A model generated the notes under the pieces. The model did no database searches and had not been told where the DNA came from. It worked only from the letters and a program-made list of their open reading frames with translations. Position numbers and translations under genes: made by a program. 15,281 bases of DNA. It comes from Bacillota bacterium. GTDB lineage: Bacteria; Bacillota; Clostridia; Christensenellales; Aristaeellaceae. Shown in pieces: positions 1-7,082 of the stretch (positions are counted from its first letter, which is position 1; each line of letters begins with the position of its first letter). Where the stretch lies: the NCBI GenBank assembly GCA_023460055.1, contig JAEWRJ010000012.1, forward strand, positions 1 through 15,281. Direction: 5' to 3'.

Positions 1-966
1 GCCGCCGAAGGTCTTGCTTAAGAAATCAACGGCCAGCTCTTTGTTGGGGCTGGTGGCGGGCACCACCCAGGACGAGCCGCCCTGGCTGGAGTAGTTCAGG
101 GCGCCTTCGACGTCCAGGCGCGGGATATTGGTGACGCCCCACTTGCCTTCCTGATCCTTGGCCAGCACGATGGAGCCGATGATCCAGCAGCCCTGGATGG
201 TGGAGCCGGCGGAACCGTTGTTGAAGGAGGCGATGTACTCGCTCCAGTCGACGGCTTCCTTGACGATGCCGCTCTCGCGCAGCTTGACGATGGTCTCGAC
301 CATGGCTTTGATGACGGGGCTTGAATTGATGATCGGCTTGCCTTCATCATCAAAGAACCACATATCGGCCGACTGGGTCATCATGGAGACGAAGTCGGCG
401 TAGCCGGCCTGGGTCACCAGCATGAACTGGCCGGTGGCTTCCTTCACCTTTTTGCCGATCTCGATGAACTGATCCCAGGTGATGTCCGTCAGGTCGCTGA
501 GGGTATAGCCGGCCTGCTCCAGATAGTCGGTGCGCACAAAGGTCGCGGCCACGCCGTTGTCAAAGGGCACGGAGTAGCGCTTGCCGTCCACGGAAAACTT
601 GTCGATCTTGTAGGAGGCGAAATTATCATAGTCAACCAGGCCATCCATGGCGAAATAGGCGCCGGGGAAGGTATCCAGGAAACGGCGGCCGGAGTTGTCC
701 TGCATCAGCAGAATGTCCGGCAGGGTATCCGTCTGGTTGGCGGAGAGCGCCGCGGTCTGCCTGGTTTCCAGGTCAGCCGAGAGCACTTCGACGATGTTGA
801 CGGTTACGTCCGGGTTGATCTCTTTGTAAACCTTGGCCGCTTCTTCCATCGCGTAAAGGTTGAACGCGGGGTCCCAGCACCAGACAGTCAGGGTGGTTTC
901 GGCCAGCGCGCCGGTGATCCCCAGGATCAGCGCCATGGCCAGCAGAAGGGATAAGAGTTTCTTCAT
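1..966 (-). CDS. Sugar ABC transporter solute-binding protein, C-terminus cut off by window edge
   Basis: This is the extracytoplasmic substrate-capture subunit of a carbohydrate ABC importer (SBP_bac_1-type fold). The frame is open from ATG at 966 to base 1, giving 322 residues. Family members are usually about 400-450 residues, so roughly 100 are missing. Residues 1-22 are a signal peptide: MKK, a hydrophobic core, then GALA before ETTLTVWCWDP. There is no lipobox cysteine at the cleavage site. The mature start (TLTVWCWDPAFN), the segment DILLMQDNSGR and the later KRYSVPFDNGV with WDQFIEIGKKV are typical of family 1 sugar-binding proteins. The start is fixed by an AGGAGG Shine-Dalgarno sequence directly upstream. 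The gene has its own promoter and lies downstream of a GH2 gene on the same strand, which suggests uptake of that enzyme's substrate or product. The sugar cannot be read from the sequence. Permease genes would be expected beyond the left edge. Confidence 0.9.
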   Translation of the reverse strand, partial: MKKLLSLLLAMALILGITGALAETTLTVWCWDPAFNLYAMEEAAKVYKEINPDVTVNIVEVLSADLETRQTAALSANQTDTLPDILLMQDNSGRRFLDTFPGAYFAMDGLVDYDNFASYKIDKFSVDGKRYSVPFDNGVAATFVRTDYLEQAGYTLSDLTDITWDQFIEIGKKVKEATGQFMLVTQAGYADFVSMMTQSADMWFFDDEGKPIINSSPVIKAMVETIVKLRESGIVKEAVDWSEYIASFNNGSAGSTIQGCWIIGSIVLAKDQEGKWGVTNIPRLDVEGALNYSSQGGSSWVVPATSPNKELAVDFLSKTFGG

Positions 967-986
967 GATGTCCTCCTTTATTGTAT

Positions 987-1008
987 ATACGGATATTCGC
1001 ATCCGCAT
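987..1008. promoter_or_regulatory. Operator-like dyad in the leader of the solute-binding protein gene
   Basis: The arms ATACGGAT (987-994) and ATCCGCAT (1001-1008) match in 7 of 8 positions as an inverted repeat around a 6-base spacer. The dyad lies between the predicted transcription start (about 1022) and the start codon at 966. That position suits a repressor site of the LacI or GntR kind, or a small mRNA hairpin. Which regulator would bind is unknown, and so short a dyad could occur by chance. Confidence 0.35.
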
Positions 1009-1029
1009 ACTATCGTGGTACTTGTGATG

Positions 1030-1059
1030 ATTGTACTGTAAGATATGGTCGAATGTCAA
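1030..1059 (-). promoter_or_regulatory. Sigma-A promoter of the solute-binding protein gene
   Basis: On the minus strand there is a perfect -35 box TTGACA (1054-1059), an 18-base spacer and a -10 box TACAAT (1030-1035), one mismatch from consensus. Transcription would start near 1022, giving a leader of about 56 bases before the ATG at 966. It lies downstream of the GH2 terminator, so the solute-binding protein gene can be transcribed independently of GH2. A separate short palindrome, TTTCTC-AG-GAGAAA at 1105-1118, lies upstream and could be an activator site, but that is weak. Confidence 0.7.
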
Positions 1060-1170
1060 CGGTTTTAGCTATCATCATTATCCTTTGCGTCAAGATAACA
1101 AAGGTTTCTCAGGAGAAATCTGATACTCAGTGAAAACATAACCGCGTGACGCCGGCTGAACCGCTTCCAG

Positions 1171-1213
1171 GCAAAGCAAAGCGCCGGGCGGATCAAATCT
1201 CCTCCCGGCGCTT
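1171..1213 (-). terminator. Intrinsic terminator of the GH2 gene
   Basis: An inverted repeat pairs GCGCCGGG (1181-1188) perfectly with CCCGGCGC (1204-1211). Two further A-T pairs extend it to 1179-1213, giving a 10-bp GC-rich stem with a 15-base loop. Read on the minus strand it begins about 25 bases after the GH2 stop codon and is followed by a T-rich run (TTTGCTTTG). The U-tract is interrupted, so termination may be partial. Confidence 0.7.
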
Positions 1214-1237
1214 GATATACATGTCAATATCAAGTTT

Positions 1238-3541
1238 TCAATTTTCTACCGTGATGATCGCCTGCTCCGTCCAACCAAAGCGAGGGAAGCTGGCCGTGAC
1301 ATGGATCTGCCCGGCATCGCCCTTTGTTTTGACCCAGAAGGCGGTCTGCCCGCCGATCAGGCTCAGCTGCCCGGGGCCGATCAGCTGGCCGGCGCCTTCT
1401 ACCCTCACTTCCAGGCTTTCCATCAAAAAGGGCATAGCGTTGCCCATCTGATCCCTTACAGAGACCCTCACGCGGGTGGTGTCCCAGTCGCCTGCCTCCA
1501 GGACGGTGTCATCCGGAATCATCTCCAGCCGCGCGGGGACGGGGTTTCTGGAGAAGGACCTGCGGATGACTTCTTTGCCCTTGATCGATCCGATAAAGGT
1601 CGCGTCTTCCCATTTCATGCCCCAGGCACCCGTCATGTCATCAATGACAACGGGGGCATGCGGCAGCGCCGGGTAATTCCGGCGATCCGGCTTGTAGCTG
1701 CCTATCTTTTCTCCGCCGTACAGGAAGGTCACTTCATCGCAGTTGGTCAGGATGACCAGCGGGATCACCCCGCCCACGCTGCGCTCGCCGCGTGCCCAGC
1801 AGGTGGCCGGCTCCATGACAATTTCTTCCTCGGGGGACTTCTGGCTGCGGTAGGCGTAGGCCGCCAGCTTGGGGATGCGGAACATATCCATCACGCCGTG
1901 ATAGCAGATTTTATCACCCGCGCCGAAATCCGCGTGGGTGTTGTAATCAAAGGCGCACCAGCCGACCGCGCCCAGGATCCTGTCGCTGGCGTACATCGCG
2001 TTCTGAACCCTGGCGTGGCGCAGCGCGTGCTCAACCAGGCGCTCTTCCTGATCAAAGCGCTTGGTCGGGTACACGTGGCCGTTGTACTCCGTCACCATAT
2101 AGGGGACATCGTGGCCGAGGCCTGTAACATTCCGGGGATCGCGCAGGATGACCGCCTCGCCGTCCTGCCCCTGCAGATGATCATAGGTCTTGAAATCGCG
2201 GATCACTTTGGCCAGGTACTTTCCGTAGCCGTTGTCGTGAATAAAGTCATTCATCGTATAGACATCTTCAAGCAGCTCGCTGCCGGGGATGAAGCGCACG
2301 CCGCCTGTGGGGCGGGTGGGGTCCAGCCGCCTGGCCAGGTCGTTTGTGCGGGTATACAGGTCGTGATGGTCCGGCGATTCGTTGATCCGGACCCCCCACA
2401 TGAAGATGCTGGGGTGGTTCCTGTCGGCCTGGATCATCTGCTCCACATCCTGCACGGCCTGGTTCTGCCACGCTTTATCGCCGATGTGCTGCCAGCCGGG
2501 GATCTCTTCAAACACAAGCAGGCCGATCTCATCGCATCTGTCCAGAAAATGGCGCGACTGCGGGTAATGCGAGGTGCGCACCATATTGAGGCCCAGCTCA
2601 TATTTCAGAATTTCTGCGTCCTTGCGCTGCGCACGCTTTGGCATCGCGTAGCCAACATAGGGGAAGGATTGATGGCGGTTCAGGCCCCTGAGCTTGATCT
2701 TTTCCCCGTTGAGATAAAGCCCCTCAGCCCTCACCTTGATATCCCTGAACCCGACGCGGACCTCCTGATGGTCGATTTCCTCAGTGCCTTTGAGCAGCGC
2801 GCAATCGACGGAGTAAAGCCTGGGGCTTTCAAGGGACCACAGCGCTATGTTTGACAGCGAATTGAGCCGGATATTCGCGTGAGAACCGCTTGATATGGCC
2901 GTATGCCCCTGGGCGATGACTGTTTCGCCGTCCCGCAGGACGATCCGGGCGGCATAGTCCTGCGCTTCCTTTTCGTTGAGGCCGTCCAGGCAGATCTCGG
3001 CCAGCAGGCCGGCACTGTCCGCCTGTACATCCGACGTTGACAGGAACACGTGCTTGATGTGAACGGGCGGCACGACGCGCAGGGAGACTTCACGGTAGAT
3101 GCCGCCATAGGTCAGATAATCGATGCTGCCACCAAAGGGGGGCGTGTCCGGCCGCTCGGTCGAATCCACCGCGACGGTCACTTCATTGTCGCCGTCAAAG
3201 CGGACAAGATCCGTAATCTCCACGCTGAACGCCGTGTAACCGCCCTTGTGCTCGCCCGCGGGTGTGCCGTTGATAAAGACGCGGGCGTAATTCATGACGC
3301 CTTCAAAATCGAGGAAGAGGCGCTGCCCCTGCCACCCGGGCTCAAGCGAAAGCAGGCGCTTGTAGCAGGATACAAAGCAGAAGGCCGCGTCATCGAAGTA
3401 ATTGTAGGGCAGCTCGATGTTGGTGTGCGGCAGGCATACCTGCTGATAGCCTTCGCTGCCCGCCACTCTGCCCAGATCAGCCTCCCCTGAGAAATGAGGT
3501 TTATACAGCCAATCCCGGTTGATGGATATGATGCTTCGCAT
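1238..3541 (-). CDS. Glycoside hydrolase family 2 enzyme (beta-galactosidase/beta-glucuronidase type)
   Basis: This 767-residue protein has GH2 architecture: an N-terminal jelly-roll sugar-binding domain (about 1-160, with GVMNYARVFINGTPAGEHKGG), an immunoglobulin-like domain (about 160-270), a TIM barrel (about 271-570) and C-terminal beta domains (about 600-767). In the barrel, RTSHYP is at 322-327. NHPSIFMWGVRINES holds the probable acid/base Glu388, and YMVTEYNG holds the probable nucleophile Glu485. WCAFDYNTH (528-536) is also family-typical. No signal peptide is seen, so the enzyme is probably cytoplasmic and acts on imported oligosaccharides, removing a terminal beta-linked sugar with retention. 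Specificity (galactose, glucuronate, mannose or other) cannot be assigned. A Shine-Dalgarno sequence AAGGGAG lies 8 bases before the ATG. The gene is followed by a terminator and then the solute-binding protein gene. Confidence 0.93.
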   Translation of the reverse strand: MRSIISINRDWLYKPHFSGEADLGRVAGSEGYQQVCLPHTNIELPYNYFDDAAFCFVSCYKRLLSLEPGWQGQRLFLDFEGVMNYARVFINGTPAGEHKGGYTAFSVEITDLVRFDGDNEVTVAVDSTERPDTPPFGGSIDYLTYGGIYREVSLRVVPPVHIKHVFLSTSDVQADSAGLLAEICLDGLNEKEAQDYAARIVLRDGETVIAQGHTAISSGSHANIRLNSLSNIALWSLESPRLYSVDCALLKGTEEIDHQEVRVGFRDIKVRAEGLYLNGEKIKLRGLNRHQSFPYVGYAMPKRAQRKDAEILKYELGLNMVRTSHYPQSRHFLDRCDEIGLLVFEEIPGWQHIGDKAWQNQAVQDVEQMIQADRNHPSIFMWGVRINESPDHHDLYTRTNDLARRLDPTRPTGGVRFIPGSELLEDVYTMNDFIHDNGYGKYLAKVIRDFKTYDHLQGQDGEAVILRDPRNVTGLGHDVPYMVTEYNGHVYPTKRFDQEERLVEHALRHARVQNAMYASDRILGAVGWCAFDYNTHADFGAGDKICYHGVMDMFRIPKLAAYAYRSQKSPEEEIVMEPATCWARGERSVGGVIPLVILTNCDEVTFLYGGEKIGSYKPDRRNYPALPHAPVVIDDMTGAWGMKWEDATFIGSIKGKEVIRRSFSRNPVPARLEMIPDDTVLEAGDWDTTRVRVSVRDQMGNAMPFLMESLEVRVEGAGQLIGPGQLSLIGGQTAFWVKTKGDAGQIHVTASFPRFGWTEQAIITVEN

Positions 3542-3583
3542 GCCGGCTTCTCCCTTCGGGTTGCTTATGATGTACCTGTATTA

Positions 3584-3592
3584 TGGCATAGA
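3584..3592 (-). promoter_or_regulatory. Weak candidate -10 region for the GH2 gene
   Basis: On the minus strand the sequence TGCCATAAT lies about 45-50 bases upstream of the GH2 start codon and resembles an extended -10 element (TGn followed by CATAAT). No good -35 box is found at 17 bases. It is the best match in the gap but is not compelling. Confidence 0.3.
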
Positions 3593-3701
3593 AAAGGAAA
3601 TAATGAAACACCGGCTCTTCTCTTTGTCGCCCGGGATAGGGGCGGCCGGGAGCATGCCTTGCTTGGCTGACTGATGTCGACCGATTGACAGGCCTGCCCA
3701 T

Positions 3702-3865
3702 TAATACTGATACCAAACTTTAACGCATCGTCGCGTCGGTCCTTTTGCCTCGGCGCTATGTCTCCGGCAGCTTGACGTAACGCTGCTACGCCTGCGCTCC
3801 CGCTCCTTGCGCACAGACAAAATGACTCAACGCTTTGGATGCGTTAACGTTTTACATCAGTATTA
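3702..3865. repeat. 164-bp imperfect palindromic element (MITE-like or structured RNA)
   Basis: The ends TAATACTGAT (3702-3711) and ATCAGTATTA (3856-3865) are exact reverse complements. The symmetry continues inward: AACTTTAACGCATC on the left matches the reverse complement of GATGCGTTAACGTT on the right, with 23 of 27 outermost aligned bases (3703-3729) matching. It then continues more loosely through CTTTTGCCTCGGCGC against GCGCACAGACAAAATG. The arms are about 56 bases around a core of about 50 that has its own small GCAGC/GCTGC hairpin. No transposase or convincing reading frame lies inside. It occupies the divergent gap between the GH2 gene and the acyl-CoA dehydrogenase operon. A non-autonomous transposable element is the first guess. 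A long folded RNA or a species-specific intergenic repeat is also possible. No clear target-site duplication is seen. Confidence 0.6.
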
Positions 3866-3942
3866 TGTTGCAAGCACGCGAACGCGCAGGGAAGCGGCGA
3901 GTCTAGCCTTTGAACAAAATTTTTATTTTCACAAGAAAAGGC

Positions 3943-3970
3943 TTGCTATTTGGGAAAACGCTCGTATAAT
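3943..3970 (+). promoter_or_regulatory. Sigma-A promoter of the bcd-etfB-etfA operon
   Basis: The -35 box TTGCTA (3943-3948) is followed by a 16-base spacer and a perfect -10 box TATAAT (3965-3970), so transcription would start near 3977. Directly upstream, about 3911-3940 is a very AT-rich stretch that could act as an UP element. The promoter is about 50 bases from the acyl-CoA dehydrogenase start codon and just outside the palindromic element ending at 3865. Confidence 0.75.
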
Positions 3971-3982
3971 AAATAACGAAGA

Positions 3983-4004
3983 AACATGAATCATATTTCA
4001 TGTT
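3983..4004. promoter_or_regulatory. Perfect 22-bp palindrome in the bcd leader (operator candidate)
   Basis: AACATGAA (3983-3990) and TTCATGTT (3997-4004) are exact inverted repeats around the 6-base spacer TCATAT. The site covers roughly +6 to +27 relative to the predicted start, where a bound dimeric repressor would block transcription. It ends 15 bases before the start codon, so it could also form an mRNA hairpin near the ribosome binding site. It does not match the Rex consensus. Confidence 0.5.
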
Positions 4005-4019
4005 CCGGGAGGGTGAAGT

Positions 4020-5159
4020 ATGGATTTTTCGTTGAGCAGGGAGCACGAAACAGCCAGGAGCATGTTTGCTCAGTTTGCGCTGCAGGAAGCGGCGCCGATC
4101 GCGCGGGAAGTGGATGAAAACCACCGTTTCCCCCGTGAGACTGTGGAAAAAATGGCGCGCTGCGGCATGATGGGCATCCCCTTCGCGCGGGAGTTCGGCG
4201 GGCAGGGCTGTGATACCCTTTGCTACATATTAGCTGTGGAGGAGCTGGCGAAGCACTGCGCGACCACCAGCGTGATTCTTTCCGCCCACACCTCTCTGTG
4301 CGCAGGGGCCATTGACCGCTACGGCACCAAGGCGCAGAAGGAAAAGTACCTGACACCGCTTGCCAGGGGCGAGAAGCTGGGCGCTTTTGCTCTGACGGAA
4401 GCCGAGGCTGGCACCGACGCGGCGGGTCAGCAGACCCGCGCGGTGCCTGAGGGGGACGAGTGGGTCCTAAATGGCAGCAAGATTTTTATCACCAACGCGC
4501 AGGAGGCTGATACCTATGTGGTGATGGCCATGACGGATAAGGCGCAGGGCACGCGCGGCATCTCCGCTTTTATGGTGGAGAAGGGTACGCCCGGTTTTTC
4601 CTTCGGGCCGCCGGAAAAGAAGATGGGCATACGCGGCTCACAGACCAGGGAGCTGATCTTTATCGACTGCCGCATCCCCAGAGAAAATCTGCTGGGGGCT
4701 GTGGGGAAGGGCTTTGGCATCGCGATGGGCACGCTGGATGGCGGCCGCATCGGCATCGCCGCCCAGGCGCTGGGCATTGCCGAGGGAGCTTTTGACAAGG
4801 CGCTCCATTATACGATGGAGCGCAGGCAATTCGGCAAGTCCATCGCCAAGTTCCAGAATACGCAGTTTCAGCTGGCTGATATGAAGACGGAAATCGAGGC
4901 GGCCCGCTGGCTTGTGTACCGCGCGGCGGTCATGAAGGACGCGGGCAAGCCCATAAGCCTCGAGGCGGCGATGGCCAAGCTGAAGGCGGCGGAGGTGGCC
5001 AGCGAGGTCACCCGCAAGGCTGTACAGCTGATGGGCGGCTATGGGTATATCCAGGAGTACGACGTGGAACGTATGATGCGCGACGCCAAGATCACCGAGA
5101 TCTATGAGGGGACCTCCGAAGTGCAGCGCATGGTAATTGCCGGATCGCTTTTGAAGTGA
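4020..5159 (+). CDS. bcd: Short-chain acyl-CoA dehydrogenase (butyryl-CoA dehydrogenase type)
   Basis: This FAD enzyme of 379 residues, the usual family length, interconverts acyl-CoA and 2-enoyl-CoA. In this context it probably reduces crotonyl-CoA to butyryl-CoA in the cytoplasm. Visible family features are the N-terminal helical domain (about 1-115), the flavin-contacting segment ALTEAEAGTDA (124-134), NGSKIFITNA (151-160), RRQFGKSIAKFQ (268-279) and QLMGGYGYIQEYDVERMMRD (336-355). The ITEIYEGTSEVQR motif places the catalytic base at Glu363. A GGGAGG Shine-Dalgarno sequence lies 7 bases before the ATG. The gene is first in an operon, with etfB starting 10 bases after its stop and etfA following, so the ETF is its likely electron partner. 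The exact chain length is inferred. A related enoyl-CoA reductase, such as the caffeyl- or acryloyl-CoA type, is an alternative because no other butyrate-pathway gene is present. Confidence 0.9.
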   Translation: MDFSLSREHETARSMFAQFALQEAAPIAREVDENHRFPRETVEKMARCGMMGIPFAREFGGQGCDTLCYILAVEELAKHCATTSVILSAHTSLCAGAIDRYGTKAQKEKYLTPLARGEKLGAFALTEAEAGTDAAGQQTRAVPEGDEWVLNGSKIFITNAQEADTYVVMAMTDKAQGTRGISAFMVEKGTPGFSFGPPEKKMGIRGSQTRELIFIDCRIPRENLLGAVGKGFGIAMGTLDGGRIGIAAQALGIAEGAFDKALHYTMERRQFGKSIAKFQNTQFQLADMKTEIEAARWLVYRAAVMKDAGKPISLEAAMAKLKAAEVASEVTRKAVQLMGGYGYIQEYDVERMMRDAKITEIYEGTSEVQRMVIAGSLLK

Positions 5160-5169
5160 GGGAAGAAAT

Positions 5170-5952
5170 ATGAATATTATCGTATGTGTCAAGCAGGTGC
5201 CCGATACCAACGAAGTGCGTATCGATCCGGTCAAAGGCACGCTGATCCGCGAGGGTGTGCCCGCGATCATGAACCCTGATGACAAGGCGGGGCTGGAGGC
5301 CGCGCTGGAGCTGAAGGACCGCCTGGGGGCGAAGGTCACTGCGCTTAGCATGGGGCCGGCGCAGGCCGATGCCGTCTTGCGGGAGGCGCTGGCGATGGGG
5401 GCCGATGAGGGCATCCTGATCAGCGACCGGGCCTTTGGCGGCGCGGATACATGGGCGACCTCCTCCACCCTGGCGGCGGCCATCTCAAGCCTTCCCTATG
5501 ACCTGATCATCACGGGCCGCCAGGCCATCGACGGCGATACCGCCCAGGTAGGGCCGGAGATCGCCGAGCACCTGGGCCTTCCTCATATCAGCTATGCCTC
5601 CGCGATCGACGTGTCGGGGAACACCCTGACTGTCCGCCAGACGCTGGACGATCGGGAGCAGGTGGTCACGGCAATGCTGCCGGCCCTGGTGACGGCGCTG
5701 GGCGGGATGAACCAGCCTCGCTACATGACGCCGGGCGGCATTTTTGAAGCCTTCCGCGAGAAGGAGATCCGGGTGCTCAGGCGCGAGGATGTGCCGGTGG
5801 ATGAGGCGAATATCGGCCTGGCCGGCTCGCCCACCAAGGTAAAGCGCTCCTTCCCCAAGGCGGTGAAAGCGCCCGGCATGACCATCGAGCGGGACGCGGA
5901 CGAATCGGCGCAGTTCATCCTGGATAAGCTGCGCGAAAAGTACTTGCTGTGA
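5170..5952 (+). CDS. etfB: Electron transfer flavoprotein beta subunit
   Basis: This 260-residue protein is the small subunit of the ETF heterodimer that passes electrons to or from acyl-CoA dehydrogenase. The N-terminus MNIIVCVKQVPDTNEVRID, NPDDKAGLEAALELKD (35-50) and GRQAIDGDTAQVGPE (116-130) are strongly conserved in EtfB. The DGDTAQVG form of the last motif is the one commonly seen in ETFs that bind a second FAD in the beta subunit (bifurcating ETFs), rather than AMP only. That subtype call is inference. GLAGSPTKVK (216-225), the region contacting acyl-CoA dehydrogenases, is also present. A GGGAAGAA Shine-Dalgarno sequence lies in the 10-base gap after the dehydrogenase gene. The end of the gene overlaps the longest possible etfA frame, showing tight co-expression. 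Confidence 0.94.
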   Translation: MNIIVCVKQVPDTNEVRIDPVKGTLIREGVPAIMNPDDKAGLEAALELKDRLGAKVTALSMGPAQADAVLREALAMGADEGILISDRAFGGADTWATSSTLAAAISSLPYDLIITGRQAIDGDTAQVGPEIAEHLGLPHISYASAIDVSGNTLTVRQTLDDREQVVTAMLPALVTALGGMNQPRYMTPGGIFEAFREKEIRVLRREDVPVDEANIGLAGSPTKVKRSFPKAVKAPGMTIERDADESAQFILDKLREKYLL

Positions 5953-5969
5953 GCGGGGGAGAGAAAGCT

Positions 5970-6953
5970 GTGAAGAAGGAATATACAGGCGTTATGACAT
6001 TTGCCCAGCAGGCGGAAGGGGTTGTCAGCTCCGTCTCGCTGGAGCTGATCGGCAAGGCCCGTGAACTGGGCGGCCCGGTCACGGCGGTGCTGCCGGGCAG
6101 AGATGCCGGGCATCTGGCTGAGGAACTGATCGCGCATGGCGCGGACCGCGTGGTGGTGATCAATGATCCGGCTCTTGAAGTTTATACCACCGAATATTAC
6201 ACCCAGGCGCTGTGCGCGGCGGTGAACAGCTATCCTCCGGATATCCTGCTGATCGGCGCGACGGCTGTCGGGCGGGATCTGGGCCCCCGCGTAGCCGCCC
6301 GGCTGCATACTGGCCTGACGGCTGACTGCACTGCCCTGGAGATCGACCCGGACAGCGGGAACCTCTTGATGACCCGCCCGGCATTTGGCGGCAACCTGAT
6401 GGCCACGATCATCTGCCCCGAGCACAGGCCCCAGATGGCCACCGTGCGCCCCGGCGTGATGGTGCGCGCCCTGCGGGATGACAACAGGCAGGGCGAGATC
6501 ATCCATCTGGACGTAAAGTTGCAAATGAACAGGCGCTGCGTCATCGTGGAAGAAGTGATCATGAAGGCAAGCAAAAAGGTGGATATCCAGCAAGCCCGCG
6601 TGCTCGTATCGGGCGGTCGCGGCGTGGGCGGCGCCGAGGGCTTTAAGCTGCTGGAGGAGCTGGCTGTCTCCCTGGGCGGCGAGGTGGCGGCCTCCCGCGC
6701 GGCCGTGGATGCGGGCTGGCTGGATAAGGAAAGCCAGGTCGGACAGACGGGCAAAACCGTCCGCCCGGGCCTATACTTTGCCGTCGGCATCAGCGGGGCC
6801 ATCCAGCACCTGGCCGGCATGGAGGAGAGCGATTTCATCATCGCGATCAACAAGGACCCGCAGGCGCCGATCTTCAGCGTGGCGGACGCGGGAATCGTGG
6901 GCGATTACAGCAGGATATTGCCGAAGCTGATCGAGGCGTTGGGGAAACAATAG
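5970..6953 (+). CDS. etfA: Electron transfer flavoprotein alpha subunit
   Basis: This is the large ETF subunit, 327 residues from the start chosen here. The C-terminal FAD-binding domain is clear: ARVLVSGGRGVGG, then SQVGQTGKTVRPGLYFAVGI with SGAIQHLAGM, and FIIAINKDPQAPIFSVADAGIVGD near the end. The N-terminal domain starts EYTGVMTFAQQAEG. GTG at 5970 was preferred because it has a GGGGGAG Shine-Dalgarno sequence 9 bases upstream. An in-frame GTG at 5949, overlapping the etfB stop, adds 7 residues but lacks a good ribosome binding site. No N-terminal ferredoxin domain is fused. The gene ends CAA TAG inside the first units of an 11-bp repeat array. It is the third gene of the operon with bcd and etfB. 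Confidence 0.93.
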   Translation: MKKEYTGVMTFAQQAEGVVSSVSLELIGKARELGGPVTAVLPGRDAGHLAEELIAHGADRVVVINDPALEVYTTEYYTQALCAAVNSYPPDILLIGATAVGRDLGPRVAARLHTGLTADCTALEIDPDSGNLLMTRPAFGGNLMATIICPEHRPQMATVRPGVMVRALRDDNRQGEIIHLDVKLQMNRRCVIVEEVIMKASKKVDIQQARVLVSGGRGVGGAEGFKLLEELAVSLGGEVAASRAAVDAGWLDKESQVGQTGKTVRPGLYFAVGISGAIQHLAGMEESDFIIAINKDPQAPIFSVADAGIVGDYSRILPKLIEALGKQ

Positions 6954-7020
6954 GGAAGCAATAGGGGCAACCATTGGGAAGCAATAGGGAAGCGATGGGG
7001 GTTGCCGTTGGGAGATGACG
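6941..7020 (+). repeat. Degenerate 11-bp tandem repeat after etfA
   Basis: Units of 10-13 bases follow one another: GGGGAAACAATA, GGGAAGCAATA, GGGGCAACCATT, GGGAAGCAATA, GGGAAGCGAT, GGGGGTTGCCGTT and GGGAGATGACG. The approximate consensus is GGGAAGCRATW. The etfA stop codon (6951-6953) lies within the array. The same units occur inverted at 7083-7137 and in direct orientation at 8339-8390, on the other side of the next gene. Confidence 0.8.
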
Positions 7021-7040
7021 GGGCCAGGTCAACGCTTTAT

Positions 7041-7081
7041 AGCAATGGGGGCACCAGCTCAACGCCGGTGCCCCCATTGCT
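7041..7081. terminator. Bidirectional terminator hairpin between etfA and the nitronate monooxygenase gene
   Basis: GCAATGGGGGCACC (7042-7055) pairs perfectly with GGTGCCCCCATTGC (7067-7080), with an extra A-T pair at 7041/7081. This gives a 15-bp, very stable stem with an 11-base loop. It lies between two convergent genes and probably ends transcription from both sides. The following T tract is only TTT on the plus strand and absent on the minus strand, so efficiency is uncertain. Parts of the stem (GCAATGGGGG) resemble the neighbouring 11-bp repeat units, suggesting the hairpin arose from inverted copies of the repeat. Confidence 0.6.
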
Positions 7082-7082
7082 T

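Noticed and set aside
2385..2415. Altered acid/base context in GH2 (GVRINES instead of the common LGNE)
   Set aside because: The essential Asn-Glu pair is kept and the variation falls within what I know of GH2 subfamilies, so it is not evidence of loss of activity.
1301..2854. Long open frame of 517 codons on the plus strand opposite the GH2 gene
   Set aside because: The GH2 gene on the other strand has complete family motifs and a ribosome binding site. The antisense frame is a GC-rich shadow with no recognisable domain.
3928..3934. Possible Rex half-site TTCACAA upstream of the bcd promoter
   Set aside because: The matching inverted half (TTGTGAA) is not present at the right distance, so a Rex operator is not supported.
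3807..3989. 60-codon plus-strand frame in the divergent intergenic region
   Set aside because: It is made mostly of the right arm of the palindromic element and the bcd promoter, with no ribosome binding site or domain.
4638..5483. 281-codon minus-strand frame across bcd and etfB
   Set aside because: It is antisense to two clearly recognised genes and has no plausible product.
5949..5969. Upstream GTG start for etfA overlapping the etfB stop
   Set aside because: It has no Shine-Dalgarno sequence, whereas GTG 5970 has GGGGGAG at good spacing and matches the usual EtfA N-terminus.
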